DNA of 64,000 nt from Actinoplanes xinjiangensis. GTDB taxonomy: Bacteria; Actinomycetota; Actinomycetes; Mycobacteriales; Micromonosporaceae. The stretch covers positions 62,001-126,000 of the forward strand of contig NZ_QGGR01000025.1 in NCBI RefSeq assembly GCF_003148685.1, given 5' to 3'. The stretch's first letter is position 1. The number at the start of each line of letters is the position of its first letter. Of the stretch, positions 34,881 through 45,200 are shown piece after piece. The notes below the pieces were generated by a model. The model had not been told where the DNA came from, ran no database searches, and was given only the letters and a program-made list of their open reading frames with translations. The position numbers and the translations under genes were made by a program.

Positions 34881-35801
34881 ATGCCCGTCGACGACGCGAC
34901 CGCGGCCTTCCTCGCCGCGATGGCCCAGGCCGGCCCGCCCGTGCACGAGCTCGATCCGCCCACGGCGCGGGTCGCCACCGGGGCATTGCAGCCGCTGTAC
35001 GGGCAGGGCCCGGAACCGGACTCCGTCGAGGACGTCAAGCTCGCCGTCACCGGCGGCACCATCGAGCTTCGGGTTCTCCGGCCGTTCTCCCCTCGCGGCG
35101 TACTGCTCTACCTGCACGGTGGCGGGTGGGTGATCGGATCGATCGAGGAGTACGACACCCTCGGGCGGATCCTGGCCGCCCGGACCGGGATGACGACCGT
35201 GCTGGCCGGCTACCGCAAGGCGCCGGAGCACCCCTACCCCACCCCCGTCGAGGACGCCTGGGCCGCGCTCGCCTGGACTGATCGGCACCGCGCCGAGCTG
35301 GCCTCGGACGGGGCCCCGCTGGTGATCGCGGGCGACAGTGCCGGCGGCAATCTCGCGGCCGTCTGCGCCCTGCGAGCCCGCGACGCCGGCGGGCCGCACC
35401 TCGACGCTCAGGTACTCGTCTACCCGGCGACCCGGCTGGACAGCGAGTACCCCTCGTACCACGAGCCGGAGTGCCAACTGCTGCTCAACTCCGACAGCAT
35501 GCGCTGGTTCCTCGACCACTACATCCCCGTGGAGCGGCGAGCCGAGCGGGACGCCTCACCGGGCGGTGCCGAGACTCTCGCCGGGCTGCCGCCGACGGTG
35601 TTGCTGACCGCGGAATTCGACCCGCTGCGCGACGAGGGCGAGGAGTTCGCGGCGCGTCTGGAGGCGGCCGGGGTCCCGGTGCGGGCGCGCCGCTTCGAAC
35701 GGCAGATGCACACCTTCTTCCAGATGGTCAACATCCTGCCGGGCAGCGCCGAAGGCATCGACTACGTGGTGGACGGCCTGGATCGGCTGTTCCCGCGTTA
35801 G
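34881..35801 (+). CDS. Alpha/beta hydrolase of the HSL/acetyl-esterase family
   Basis: This 306-aa esterase has the family's oxyanion-hole motif LYLHGGGWVIG (about residues 74-84), the nucleophile motif AGDSAGGN (S153), the acid residue in AEFDPLRDEGE and the catalytic His in RQMHTFF near residue 277. There is no signal peptide, so it is cytoplasmic. It starts 1 bp after the alcohol dehydrogenase stop. Inferred role: releasing an alcohol from an ester so that the neighbouring dehydrogenases can oxidise it. Confidence 0.9.
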   Translation: MPVDDATAAFLAAMAQAGPPVHELDPPTARVATGALQPLYGQGPEPDSVEDVKLAVTGGTIELRVLRPFSPRGVLLYLHGGGWVIGSIEEYDTLGRILAARTGMTTVLAGYRKAPEHPYPTPVEDAWAALAWTDRHRAELASDGAPLVIAGDSAGGNLAAVCALRARDAGGPHLDAQVLVYPATRLDSEYPSYHEPECQLLLNSDSMRWFLDHYIPVERRAERDASPGGAETLAGLPPTVLLTAEFDPLRDEGEEFAARLEAAGVPVRARRFERQMHTFFQMVNILPGSAEGIDYVVDGLDRLFPR

Positions 35802-35810
35802 CCACGGTTT

Positions 35811-35839
35811 CGGAGCCGGCCCCGCCTGGGCCGGCTCCG
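35811..35839 (+). terminator. Hairpin terminator after the hydrolase operon
   Basis: Arms CGGAGCCGGCC (35811-35821) and GGCCGGCTCCG (35829-35839) pair perfectly around a 7-base loop, 10 bp past the hydrolase stop. Confidence 0.7.
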
Positions 35840-35948
35840 GTCGTGTCGCCGGGGGGTGGTTCGGTCGACGTCACTCGTGCCGGGTACATGGTGTGCGTCG
35901 CTTTTCCCCTGCGCCTAGAGTTGCCTCGGGCTTGGGCGAAAGGCGACG

Positions 35949-38900
35949 ATGGCGAAGCTGTTCCTGACTCCGGACGAGGCGGTTCTCTGCGAGTTGGTCG
36001 GGGTTCGCGCCTTCCTCCAGGCACGAGCAGCGCTGGCCGAGGGAGAGATCCTCAGGCCGATGATCGGCGCGGCCGGCCCTGCGGTCGGTAAGGTCCGGGC
36101 CGGCGGGGTGGTGACCGGCGAGGTCGTCTTCAACCCGGAGCCGACCCTGGACGGCTTCTGCACCTGTCCCGACGCTGACTGTGTCCATCTGATTGCGCTG
36201 ATGCTCGCCGTCCAACAGGACGACGAGCAGGCCCCGAGCATGCCGGCACCGGTACCGGCGCAGCGCCGCCCGAAGGCCGGCCGATGGGAGTCCCAGCTGT
36301 CGGCACGGCTGCGCGACCTGGCCAGGACACCGCCGCTCCCGCAGTCCTCGGAGCCCGGAATCGGCCTGCAGTTCGAACTGGTGGACGCCTACCTTCCACG
36401 GGTACGCAGGACAGGGCAGCGCATCTCGATGCGCCCCGTTCTACCGGGACGTAAGGGCTGGGTGCGGACCGGAATCAGCTGGCACTCGCTCGGCTACGCC
36501 GGGGGGCGATCATCGCATCTGGAACATCACCGCCGGCTGCTCACCGAGATCGCCACACTGTCCGGCTCCCCCGCTCACCACTACAGCGGTGCCGGCGCGA
36601 ACATCTACCTCGACGAGTTCAGCAGCCGAAGGATCTGGGACCTGTTGGCGGAGGCGCAGGAATCCGGCTTACCGCTGATGGAGCACGGCAGGAACGCCCG
36701 GCCGGTGGTCGTGGCGAACCGCCCGGCGCAGGTGTCGATGCAGGTAGACGATTTGGATGGTGACCTGTCACTGCAATCCGTGCTCCAGATCGACGGAACA
36801 CCGGTCGACCTGGAGAGCACCCTTTTCGTCGGTGAGCCGGCGCACGGCATCGCCTCGTGGCGCAGACGTGGCGCGGTGGAGTCGGCTGAACGGGTCCTGC
36901 GTCTGGCTCCGCTCGCCGGCCCGTTGCCCCGTGCGGCCCGGAAGGCTCTGGCGGCCCCGGCCATCCGGATTCCCGGCGAGCAGCAGAAGAGATTCTTCGC
37001 CGAGTTCTACCCCGGCCTGGTCCGGCAGATCGAGGTCGTGCCGGTCGGGCCGACCGTGAGCCTGCCGCCAGTGGGTGCTCCGGTCCTGACCGTGACGTTG
37101 AGCGCCGAACAGGCGCAGGATCTGCGGCTGTGCTGGGAGTGGGTGGTCGAGGTGGGCGACGGGCGGCACGGCGAGCCGCTCTGGTCACCGAATCTGCTCA
37201 ACGAGCAGGCTGACCTCGTACGACGAGTGGCCGATCTTGTCGGGCCACGCCTGCCCGGTCTGCTGGAACCTGGCCCGCAGGGTCCCCGCCTGGCGGCTGA
37301 ATCAGTGCTGGTCGGCGACGCGATGATTCATTTTCTCAGTACGGTGTGCCCCGAGCTGACCGGCCTCGGCGTCGCGGTGGTGAAGCCGGACGACTGGGAC
37401 CTCCAGGAGAGCGAAGCGGCGCCGGTGATCACGTTCACCGATGCCTCGCAACCCGGCGAATGGGACTGGTTCGACCTGTCGGTTCGCGTCGAGGTCGGCG
37501 GCGAGCAGGTCGACTTCGAGGCGCTCTTCGTCGCGCTCGCCCGGGAACAGGAGTTCCTGATCCTGCCCGCCGGCGTCTACTTCGGCCTGGACCGGCCCGA
37601 GTTCCGGCAGTTACGCGAGCTGATCGCCGAATCCCGCGAACTCACCGACAGTCCTCCGGGTGTACTGCGGGTCGGCCGGTTCCAGGCCGGCGTCTGGGAC
37701 GAACTGGGCGAGTTAGGAGAGCTGGCCGGTCAAGCCGCGGATTGGCAACGTGCGGTGGCCACCTTGAGCCGGACCGGCGTGCTCCTGGACCAGCCGGTGC
37801 CCGCCGAGGTGAACGCCGAGCTGCGCCCGTACCAGCAGGAGGGTTTCCGCTGGCTGGCCGCGCTGCACGACAACGGCCTGGGCGGGATCCTCGCCGACGA
37901 CATGGGCCTCGGTAAGACGCTGCAGGCGCTCGCTCTGCTGTGCCATGCCCGCAAACACGGTCGCTTCCTGGTCGTGGCGCCGGCCAGTGTCGTGCACAAC
38001 TGGGTGGCCGAGGCGGCCCGCTTCGCCCCGGACCTCGAAGTCGTGGCGATCACCTCGACCGCGACCCGGAGAGGTTCCGGTCTGGCGGAGGCGATCGGAC
38101 AGGCCGACGTCGTGGTCACGTCGTACACGCTCTTCCGCCTGGAGTACGACGACTACGCGCTGCTGGACTGGGCCGGACTCGTACTCGACGAAGCGCAGTT
38201 CGTGAAGAACCCGCAGTCACAGGCGTATAAATGTGCCCGCCGCCTTCCGGCGCCCTTCAAGATCGCCATCACCGGTACGCCGATGGAGAACAACCTGGCC
38301 GAACTGTGGGCACTCTGCTCGATCGCGGCCCCTGGCCTGTTCCCCCGCCTCGATCGGTTCACCGAGTACTACCGTCACCCGATCGAACGCGACCGTGATC
38401 AGGACCGGCTGGCTCAGTTGCGCCGCCGGATCCGTCCACTGGTGCTGCGCCGCCGCAAGAGCGAGGTGGCCGCCGATCTGCCGGCCAAGCAGGAACAGGT
38501 GGTGGAAGTCGATCTGGCGCCCGGGCATCGCAAGGTCTATCAACGTTACCTGCAGCGGGAGCGCCAGAAGGTGCTGGGCCTGCTGGGCGACCTGGAGAAG
38601 AACCGTTTCGAGATCTTCCGCTCGCTGACGCTGCTGCGGCAGGCCAGCCTGGACGTGGCGTTGGTCGACGAACAGCACCGTGCGGTCTCCTCCACCAAGC
38701 TCGATCTCCTGGTGGAGCAACTCACCGACATCGCCGCGGAGGGGCACCGCACCCTGGTGTTCAGCCAGTTCACCCGATTCCTCGGCAGCGCTCGCGACCG
38801 GTTGGAGCAGGCAGGCATCACCTGCGCGTACCTGGACGGCACCACCCGCGACCGCAGGCGGGTGGTCGAGGAGTTCAAGACGGGCACCGCACCGGTGTTC

Positions 38901-39194
38901 CTGATCAGCCTGAAGGCCGGCGGGTTCGGCCTGAATCTGACCGAGGCGGACTACTGCATCCTCCTCGACCCGTGGTGGAACCCCGCGACGGAGGCCCAGG
39001 CCGTGGACCGGGTACACCGCATCGGGCAGACCCGCAACGTGATGGTCTATCGCCTGGTGGCACGCGACACCATCGAGGAGAAGGTGATGGCGTTGCAGAC
39101 CCGCAAAGCCGAACTGTTCGCCGGAGTGATGGACGGCGGGGAATTCTCCTCCGCCGGGCTCACGGCCGCCGACATCCGTGAGCTCCTCGTTTAG
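35949..39194 (+). CDS. SWIM-domain SNF2-family helicase
   Basis: This is a 1081-aa Swi2/Snf2 ATPase. An N-terminal SWIM zinc finger has the form CxC(x4)CxH (C71, C73, C78, H80). Residues 95-620 hold a family-specific region. The motor begins LRPYQQEGFRWLAALHDNGLGG, with Walker A DDMGLGKT near 651, LDEAQ near 748 and TGTPMENN. The second lobe has LVFSQFTRFLGSARDRLEQ, SLKAGGFGLNLTEAD and DRVHRIGQTR. Family members translocate on double-stranded DNA and remodel protein-DNA complexes; many bacterial ones are housekeeping or stress genes, some defensive. It is transcribed alone, with a strong bidirectional terminator downstream. Confidence 0.92.
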   Translation: MAKLFLTPDEAVLCELVGVRAFLQARAALAEGEILRPMIGAAGPAVGKVRAGGVVTGEVVFNPEPTLDGFCTCPDADCVHLIALMLAVQQDDEQAPSMPAPVPAQRRPKAGRWESQLSARLRDLARTPPLPQSSEPGIGLQFELVDAYLPRVRRTGQRISMRPVLPGRKGWVRTGISWHSLGYAGGRSSHLEHHRRLLTEIATLSGSPAHHYSGAGANIYLDEFSSRRIWDLLAEAQESGLPLMEHGRNARPVVVANRPAQVSMQVDDLDGDLSLQSVLQIDGTPVDLESTLFVGEPAHGIASWRRRGAVESAERVLRLAPLAGPLPRAARKALAAPAIRIPGEQQKRFFAEFYPGLVRQIEVVPVGPTVSLPPVGAPVLTVTLSAEQAQDLRLCWEWVVEVGDGRHGEPLWSPNLLNEQADLVRRVADLVGPRLPGLLEPGPQGPRLAAESVLVGDAMIHFLSTVCPELTGLGVAVVKPDDWDLQESEAAPVITFTDASQPGEWDWFDLSVRVEVGGEQVDFEALFVALAREQEFLILPAGVYFGLDRPEFRQLRELIAESRELTDSPPGVLRVGRFQAGVWDELGELGELAGQAADWQRAVATLSRTGVLLDQPVPAEVNAELRPYQQEGFRWLAALHDNGLGGILADDMGLGKTLQALALLCHARKHGRFLVVAPASVVHNWVAEAARFAPDLEVVAITSTATRRGSGLAEAIGQADVVVTSYTLFRLEYDDYALLDWAGLVLDEAQFVKNPQSQAYKCARRLPAPFKIAITGTPMENNLAELWALCSIAAPGLFPRLDRFTEYYRHPIERDRDQDRLAQLRRRIRPLVLRRRKSEVAADLPAKQEQVVEVDLAPGHRKVYQRYLQRERQKVLGLLGDLEKNRFEIFRSLTLLRQASLDVALVDEQHRAVSSTKLDLLVEQLTDIAAEGHRTLVFSQFTRFLGSARDRLEQAGITCAYLDGTTRDRRRVVEEFKTGTAPVFLISLKAGGFGLNLTEADYCILLDPWWNPATEAQAVDRVHRIGQTRNVMVYRLVARDTIEEKVMALQTRKAELFAGVMDGGEFSSAGLTAADIRELLV

Positions 39195-39237
39195 ACGTCC
39201 AGGGCCATATCCCGAACACGGGCGTTACCTGCGGTCA

Positions 39238-39269
39238 GGGCCTCCCCGGTGACGTCACCGGGGAGGCCC
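39238..39269. terminator. Bidirectional terminator between SNF2 and subtilase genes
   Basis: Arms GGGCCTCCCCGGTGA (39238-39252) and TCACCGGGGAGGCCC (39255-39269) are perfect, with only CG between them and TTT after the right arm. It serves two convergent genes. Confidence 0.8.
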
Positions 39270-39289
39270 TTTCCATCGGGGGGCCGAAC

Positions 39290-42200
39290 TCAGAGGCGCG
39301 GATCCTCCTGGACCTTCAGGGCGTTGAGGATCGGGTCACCCTCGCCCTTCTCACGGTTGAACACGATCGTCAGATCCCCACCGGTGTGCTCGACGGTGAC
39401 CATGTTCGTGTCCGCGGTCAGCGCACCCACCTTCGCCTGCACGTCATGGTCGTGGAGCACGACCTTGCCGTCGGCGAGCACATCGAAGGCACGCTTGCCG
39501 GCCTTGACCTTCTCGATCTCCGCGAAGTCGAGGCCGATCCGGTACGTCCCGGCCGGGGCGTTCCTGAACACATAGCTGAACGTCTCGCCGGTCCGCTGCG
39601 TGCGGAACAGCGCGTCGTCGCCGGTGCCGGCGATGTCGGCCCTGGTGGTACGCACCCTGCCGCCGACGTGGCCCCATGACCGCGAGCCGAGCGCCTGGTC
39701 AGGCGACCAGGAGACGCCGCCGGCACCTACGTATCCCGATCCGCCGGCGTCGACGCCCTTGACGTAGGCCGACGTCGCCAGGCGGACCGGCTTGAGCCGG
39801 GTCTCGCCCTTGCCCGCGTTGGACGCCACGAGCACGTCCCCGACGAGCACCCCGGGCTTGATGCCGGCGTTGTCGGCCGTCACCGTGACCGTGGTGGAGG
39901 CGCCGGCCGCGAGCGTGACCGTGCCGGTCGCGGCCGGGCCGATGAGGGTCAGCCACGGAAGGTCGGCGGCCTCGTGCCCGCCGTCGTCGGCGCGTCTCTG
40001 CTCACTGATCCGTACCGCGAGCGGTGCGGAGCCGCTGTTGGTGACGGTCACGTCGGCCGTCGCCCTCCGCTCCTTGTCGAGGAGCCAGTCGAGGTCCCCT
40101 CCGGTGACGGTGGCGATGCCCGTGGTCAGCGCCGTGTCCGCCACCTCGGCCTGATCCTTCCCGGCGATGGTCACCGGGCGGCCGACGGTGACGTAGTTCG
40201 GTGCCTCGACCTGCACGGTGTTCTCGCCGACCAGTGCCTGGGCCTTCCACCGGCCCTTGACGTCGGCGGTGATGACCCGCTCCCCCGCGGGCCCCTTGAT
40301 CGTGACGATCGCGCCCTCGATCGGCTTGCCGTCGTTGCGGTCGGTGACCGTGCCCTCGATCGTGCCGGCGGCCGGGAGGCTGTACTCCAGGCCCAGGCCG
40401 GCCTTCAGGACGGGCTGGTCGACGGAGTACTGGCCCGCGGGGTTGCGGTTCAGGCTCTCCACACCGACCGTCGCCGACGAACCCCGGGTGAGCGGGTTGT
40501 CGCCGCCGACGCCGTCGCCGTAGCCGATCTGGATCCGCCCGTCGGCGATCAGCGTGACCGAGAAGCTGACACGAGCCGTCCGGTCGCTGTAGAAGGCGGC
40601 GTTGCGCCATTCGACGACCTGCGCCGCCACCCCGTCCACCTCGGTGGTGCCGAAGTGGATGCCCGCCTCGTCGTCGACGACGAGGTCGTCCCAGAACGGG
40701 TAGACCGCGTCGATCGGGTTCGGGGACGGGAGCGCCGTGTTGCTCCCCGACGTGCTGGCACGGTCGAAGGCCAGCGTGCCGTTCGTCGTCACGCACACGC
40801 CGTCCCAGGCGCCGTCGTAGAACGGCTGGAGATAGTCGGCGTTGAACCACAGCGGGCCACAGAGGTCGTCACCGTGCCAGCCGGACTCCTGCGTCCCCTG
40901 GCGATAGAACCCCTCGGTCACCTTCATCGTGTACGAGCGACCGGCGGGGGCCACCGGAACCGGGCCCGGGTCCGGCTGCTCCGGCTGTGGCTCCGGCTCC
41001 GCCTCGTCAGCGCGCGGGTCGAGCGTCACCCGCAGCGCGGCGATGCTCGGGGTCTTCAAACCCTTCGAGCCCCGCAGCTCCACGGTCAGCGGACCGCCCC
41101 CGTGCTGCACGACGGCCTTACGCCAGTCGGCGGCGTTCGGCCCCACGGCCGCGGCCGGGTCGTACGCGTAGTCCGTCAGCGCCCCGTCCACGAGGACGTC
41201 GAACACCCGCTTGCCCTTGGCCGCCTTGTCGATCTCGGCGAACCCGAGGTCGATCGTGTAGGTGCCCTTCGGCGCGTCCGGGAAGCGGTAGAACAACTGC
41301 TTGTCCGCCGTGGTGCGCTGCGACTGGAACAGGGCGTCGTCCGTCGTACCGGCGATCGCGGCCCTCGTGGAGGCGGCCTTCGTCCTGCCCTCGTAGCCCC
41401 ACGACTTCTTGCCGGCGGCCTGATCAGCCGACCAGGTGTAGCCAGAGCCGTCGGTGAGCTTCGCGCCGCCGGCGTTCAAGCCGACCTGGTACTTCGTGGT
41501 CGTGAGCGTCACCGGGACGTAGCTCTTGGATTGACGTCCGGAGTCGGACCGGACCACGATGTTCGCGCCCCGCACTCCGGGCTCGGCGCCCTTCGAGGAG
41601 ATCGTGACCGCGACGGTCGCCGACTGACCGGGGGCGAGGGTGCCGCCGGCCGAGGAGAGCGACAGCCACGGCAGGTCGGTGAGCAGGTCGTCCTCGACGT
41701 CGACGAGCACGACGTCGTCGGCGATCTGGTCGGCCGCCCACAGCGCCCCGGTGGCGTCGGTCTCCAGGCCGCCGCCCTGGCCCGCCTTCCGGCCCGGGAA
41801 CCACCACGCGTTCACCAGCGAGCAGTCGCCGGGGTCGACCTGCAACAGGCGGGTGGGCCGGTTCGAGGTCAGGTCGGTGTACCAGATCGTGTCCGACGCC
41901 TGGTTGTAGGCCAGGCCCATCACCTCGGGCAGCGGCGGGGCGCAGAAGGACAGCAGCGTGCCCGGGTTGTCGTGCGACGTACCGGCGACGGTCCCGATCA
42001 TGCCGTTCCTGCGGCCGCCGACGTAGAAGACGTCCCGTGCCGGGTTGTAGGCGAGACCGGTCAGCTGCAGCGTGGACCAGTCCCCCTTGATCTGCCTCGT
42101 CTTCTTCCCGGTATCGGTGTCGAAGCAGTGGATGTAGCTGGCCGGGCTGTCCTCCATCTGGCACATGTCACCGGTCCTGGTGTCCAGGGCCATGTCGAAC

Positions 42201-45200
42201 GCCCGGTACGCGGGGTTCCACGACGCGTCGAAGACCTTCGGGGTCCGTTTACCCGCCACCGTGTAGGCGGTGTTGGTGCGCGCGTTGTAGTCGTGGACCC
42301 AGACATCGCCGTCGTACCCGATGCCGGAGGGCTCCTTCTCCGCCGTCGTGCCGGGGAGGGGGATCCGGGTGACGACGTCGCCGCCGGCGGTCGCGCCGAC
42401 CTCGGCGGCGGCCTGCGCTTCCGCGGCACTCGACGTGGCACGTCTGCCGTCGGCGTTCGACGGCTTCATGCCGCTCGCACCGGCCCTCCATGCGGCGACG
42501 TCGATCGTGCTCGCCGCGCCCGTGCCGGTGCGCGCGGTGGCGCCGGCGGCGTCGAGTTCGGGGTGCCGCGCGGCTTCGCCCAGGTGGTAGGTGAGGGGTG
42601 CGGATCCGTTGTTGGTCAGCGTGAGCGAGCCCATGCCGTTCTGGCCGGTACCCAGCAGCGCCTCGAGGCCGTCGGCTTTCAGGCCGGCGGCACCGGTGGT
42701 CAGGCGTGCGTCGATGGTGGCCTTCGCGTAGAGCTCGTCCAGCGAGAACGGGTACGCCGCGGTCGTGTAGTTCGGTGTCTCGACCGTCATGGTGTAACGG
42801 CCGACCGGAAGCTGGCGGTGCACGATGCCCGTTCCGTTGGTGGTGACGGTCTCCACGAGCCCGTTCCCGGTGCTGAAGGAGACCTTCGCACCGGCCACCG
42901 GCAGCCCGTCGTTCCGGTCCACGACGGTCGCGTCGAGGTATCCGAAGTCGGGCATGTCGTAGGCGACGATCATGCCGTCGCGCAGCACCGGGGCGCTGTC
43001 GGAGAACCGGATCCCGTCGACGCCGGCCCAGCCCTGGATGCCCGTGACGGCGTGCGCGCCGGCGGTCACCGGGTCGTCGGCTCCGACGCCGTCGCCGTAC
43101 CCGAAGATGATGCTTCCCGAGCGGGTGAGCGTGGCCGAGAAGTCGACCGGCGCCGTGTACTCCGACCGGGTCGGATAGGCCCAGAGCTTGGCGTTGCGGT
43201 ACTCGATGATGAACGCGTCCTCCCCGTCGACCTTGGTGGCCGCCGTGAAGACACCGCCGCCGGGGGCGAACTCGACGGGGGTCTGGACGTAGAACGGGAA
43301 GATGCCCGCACCGCCGTAGCCGGGCCCGGTGCTGCCGTCCGGGGCGATGACGCCGCGCAGGCCGATGCCGAGGGTGTCGTGGCTGCCGTTGTAGAGGGCG
43401 ATCGGGAACGGCAGCTTCACCGTGGCCCACACGCCGCTGTCGAAGGTGACCGGTTCGGTGCCGCGCAGGTACTCGCCCTCGGTGACGGCGCAGCTGTAGC
43501 CGCCCTTGTCGACGACGAGCCCGACCGGGATCTCCGACGACTCGTTCTGCGCGCCGACGGTCAGCGGGACCGTCGTGGGCGAGAAGCAGGCGTTGGGCTC
43601 GACGGCCAGGTGGTACGCGCCCTCGGGGACGGCGGTGATCGTGAACGTGCCGTCGGCGTCCGTGCGTACCGGCTTCAACGGCGTGCCCTTGACCGAGACG
43701 TCGGCGTTCGCGACGGGCCGCTTCCTGTCGTCGACGACTCGGCCGCCGATGTCGTGCCGGGCGGCGGCGGTGAGCGGCAGCTTGACGGAGGTGTCCTGGC
43801 CGAGGGTGACCGTGACGTCGGCGGTCGCGGTCAGGTAGCCGAAGGCCTTGATGCTGAGCCGGTAGTCGCCGGCCGGGAGGTTCGTGGTGAACCGGCCGTC
43901 CTCGCCGGTTCCGATCGACCGGCTGAACGGCCCGCTGATCGTCACGTCGGCGGCGGGCACCGGGGTGCCGCCGGCGGTGACGACACCGGTGAGGGTGCCG
44001 CCCTTGCGGGGCGCGAGCTCCAGCAGGCGGACGAGGTCGAGCCGGCCCTCGCCGTACTTGTTGTTGACCTCGGCGGTGCCGCCGCACTCGGTGTCGTCGA
44101 CGTCGACGGCCGACTCGCCGAGCAGGCGGCGGGTCTCGTCGACCTGCCCGATCAGGGTCGGGTCGTAGCTCCAGAGCGCCGCGACAGCGCCGGCCACGTG
44201 CGGCGCCGCCATCGACGTACCGGACATCTCGACATAACTGTCGTTCGGATAGGCCGAGCGGACGCCGTTGCCAGGGGCGGCGATCTCGGGCTTGATCCGG
44301 CCGCCTTCGCCCTCGCCCTTGCGGGAGAACGACGCGAGCGTGCCGTCCGGCGAGTGGGCGCCGACGGAGTAGGCGCTCGCGGCGGAGCCGGGCGAGGAGA
44401 CGGTGTCGCAGGCCGCGTACGGCGCGGTGTTCCCCGACGACCAGACGCTGAAGATGCCCGCGGCGGTCCAGGCCTCGTCGATGGCCCGGAAGAAGTCGTC
44501 GAAGTTGTGTTCGAGGTCCTGCCCCCACGAGTTGTTGATGACGTGCGGGCGCTTGGACGGATCGGGGTTGTCGCCCCGGACGTCGGTCGGTGCCAGCAGC
44601 CACCAGCCGGACCGCAGCAGCGACTCGACGCCGCTGTCCTGGCAGCAGCCGTCCGTCGCGATCCACCGCGCGTCCGGTGCGACACCGACGTGGTCGGTGC
44701 CGTCCGCGCCGACCATGGTGCCCATGGTGTGCGTGCCGTGCCCGTTGTCGTCGCAGGGCACGCCCGCGCACGAACTGCGGGTGGCCATCCAGTTGTAGTT
44801 GTGGTCGACGGTGCCGTCGGGTTTCGTGCCGCGGTACTGGCGCACCAGGGCGGGGTGGTCGAACTGCACGCCCGAGTCGAGGTTGGACACGGTGATGCCG
44901 GCGCCGGTGGCGCCCATCGCCCACGACTGCGGGGCCCGGATGGCCTCCAGACCCCACGTGACGGTGCCGTCCTCACCGGTGGCCTTCGGAGCGGCCGGCC
45001 GGGCCGACCGCTCGGCGGGGATCTTCTCGTCCACGGGCTCGACGAGCGCCACCTGCGGCGCCGCGTGGATCTCGGCGACCTGCACCCGCGACGCCACGTC
45101 GAGGGCGAGCTTCTCGGTGCCGCCCTTGACCAGCACGGCGTTGGCGATCGGGTAGGAGGTGTACTTGACGCCGGCCCGGTCGAGTTCGGTGGAGACCGAT

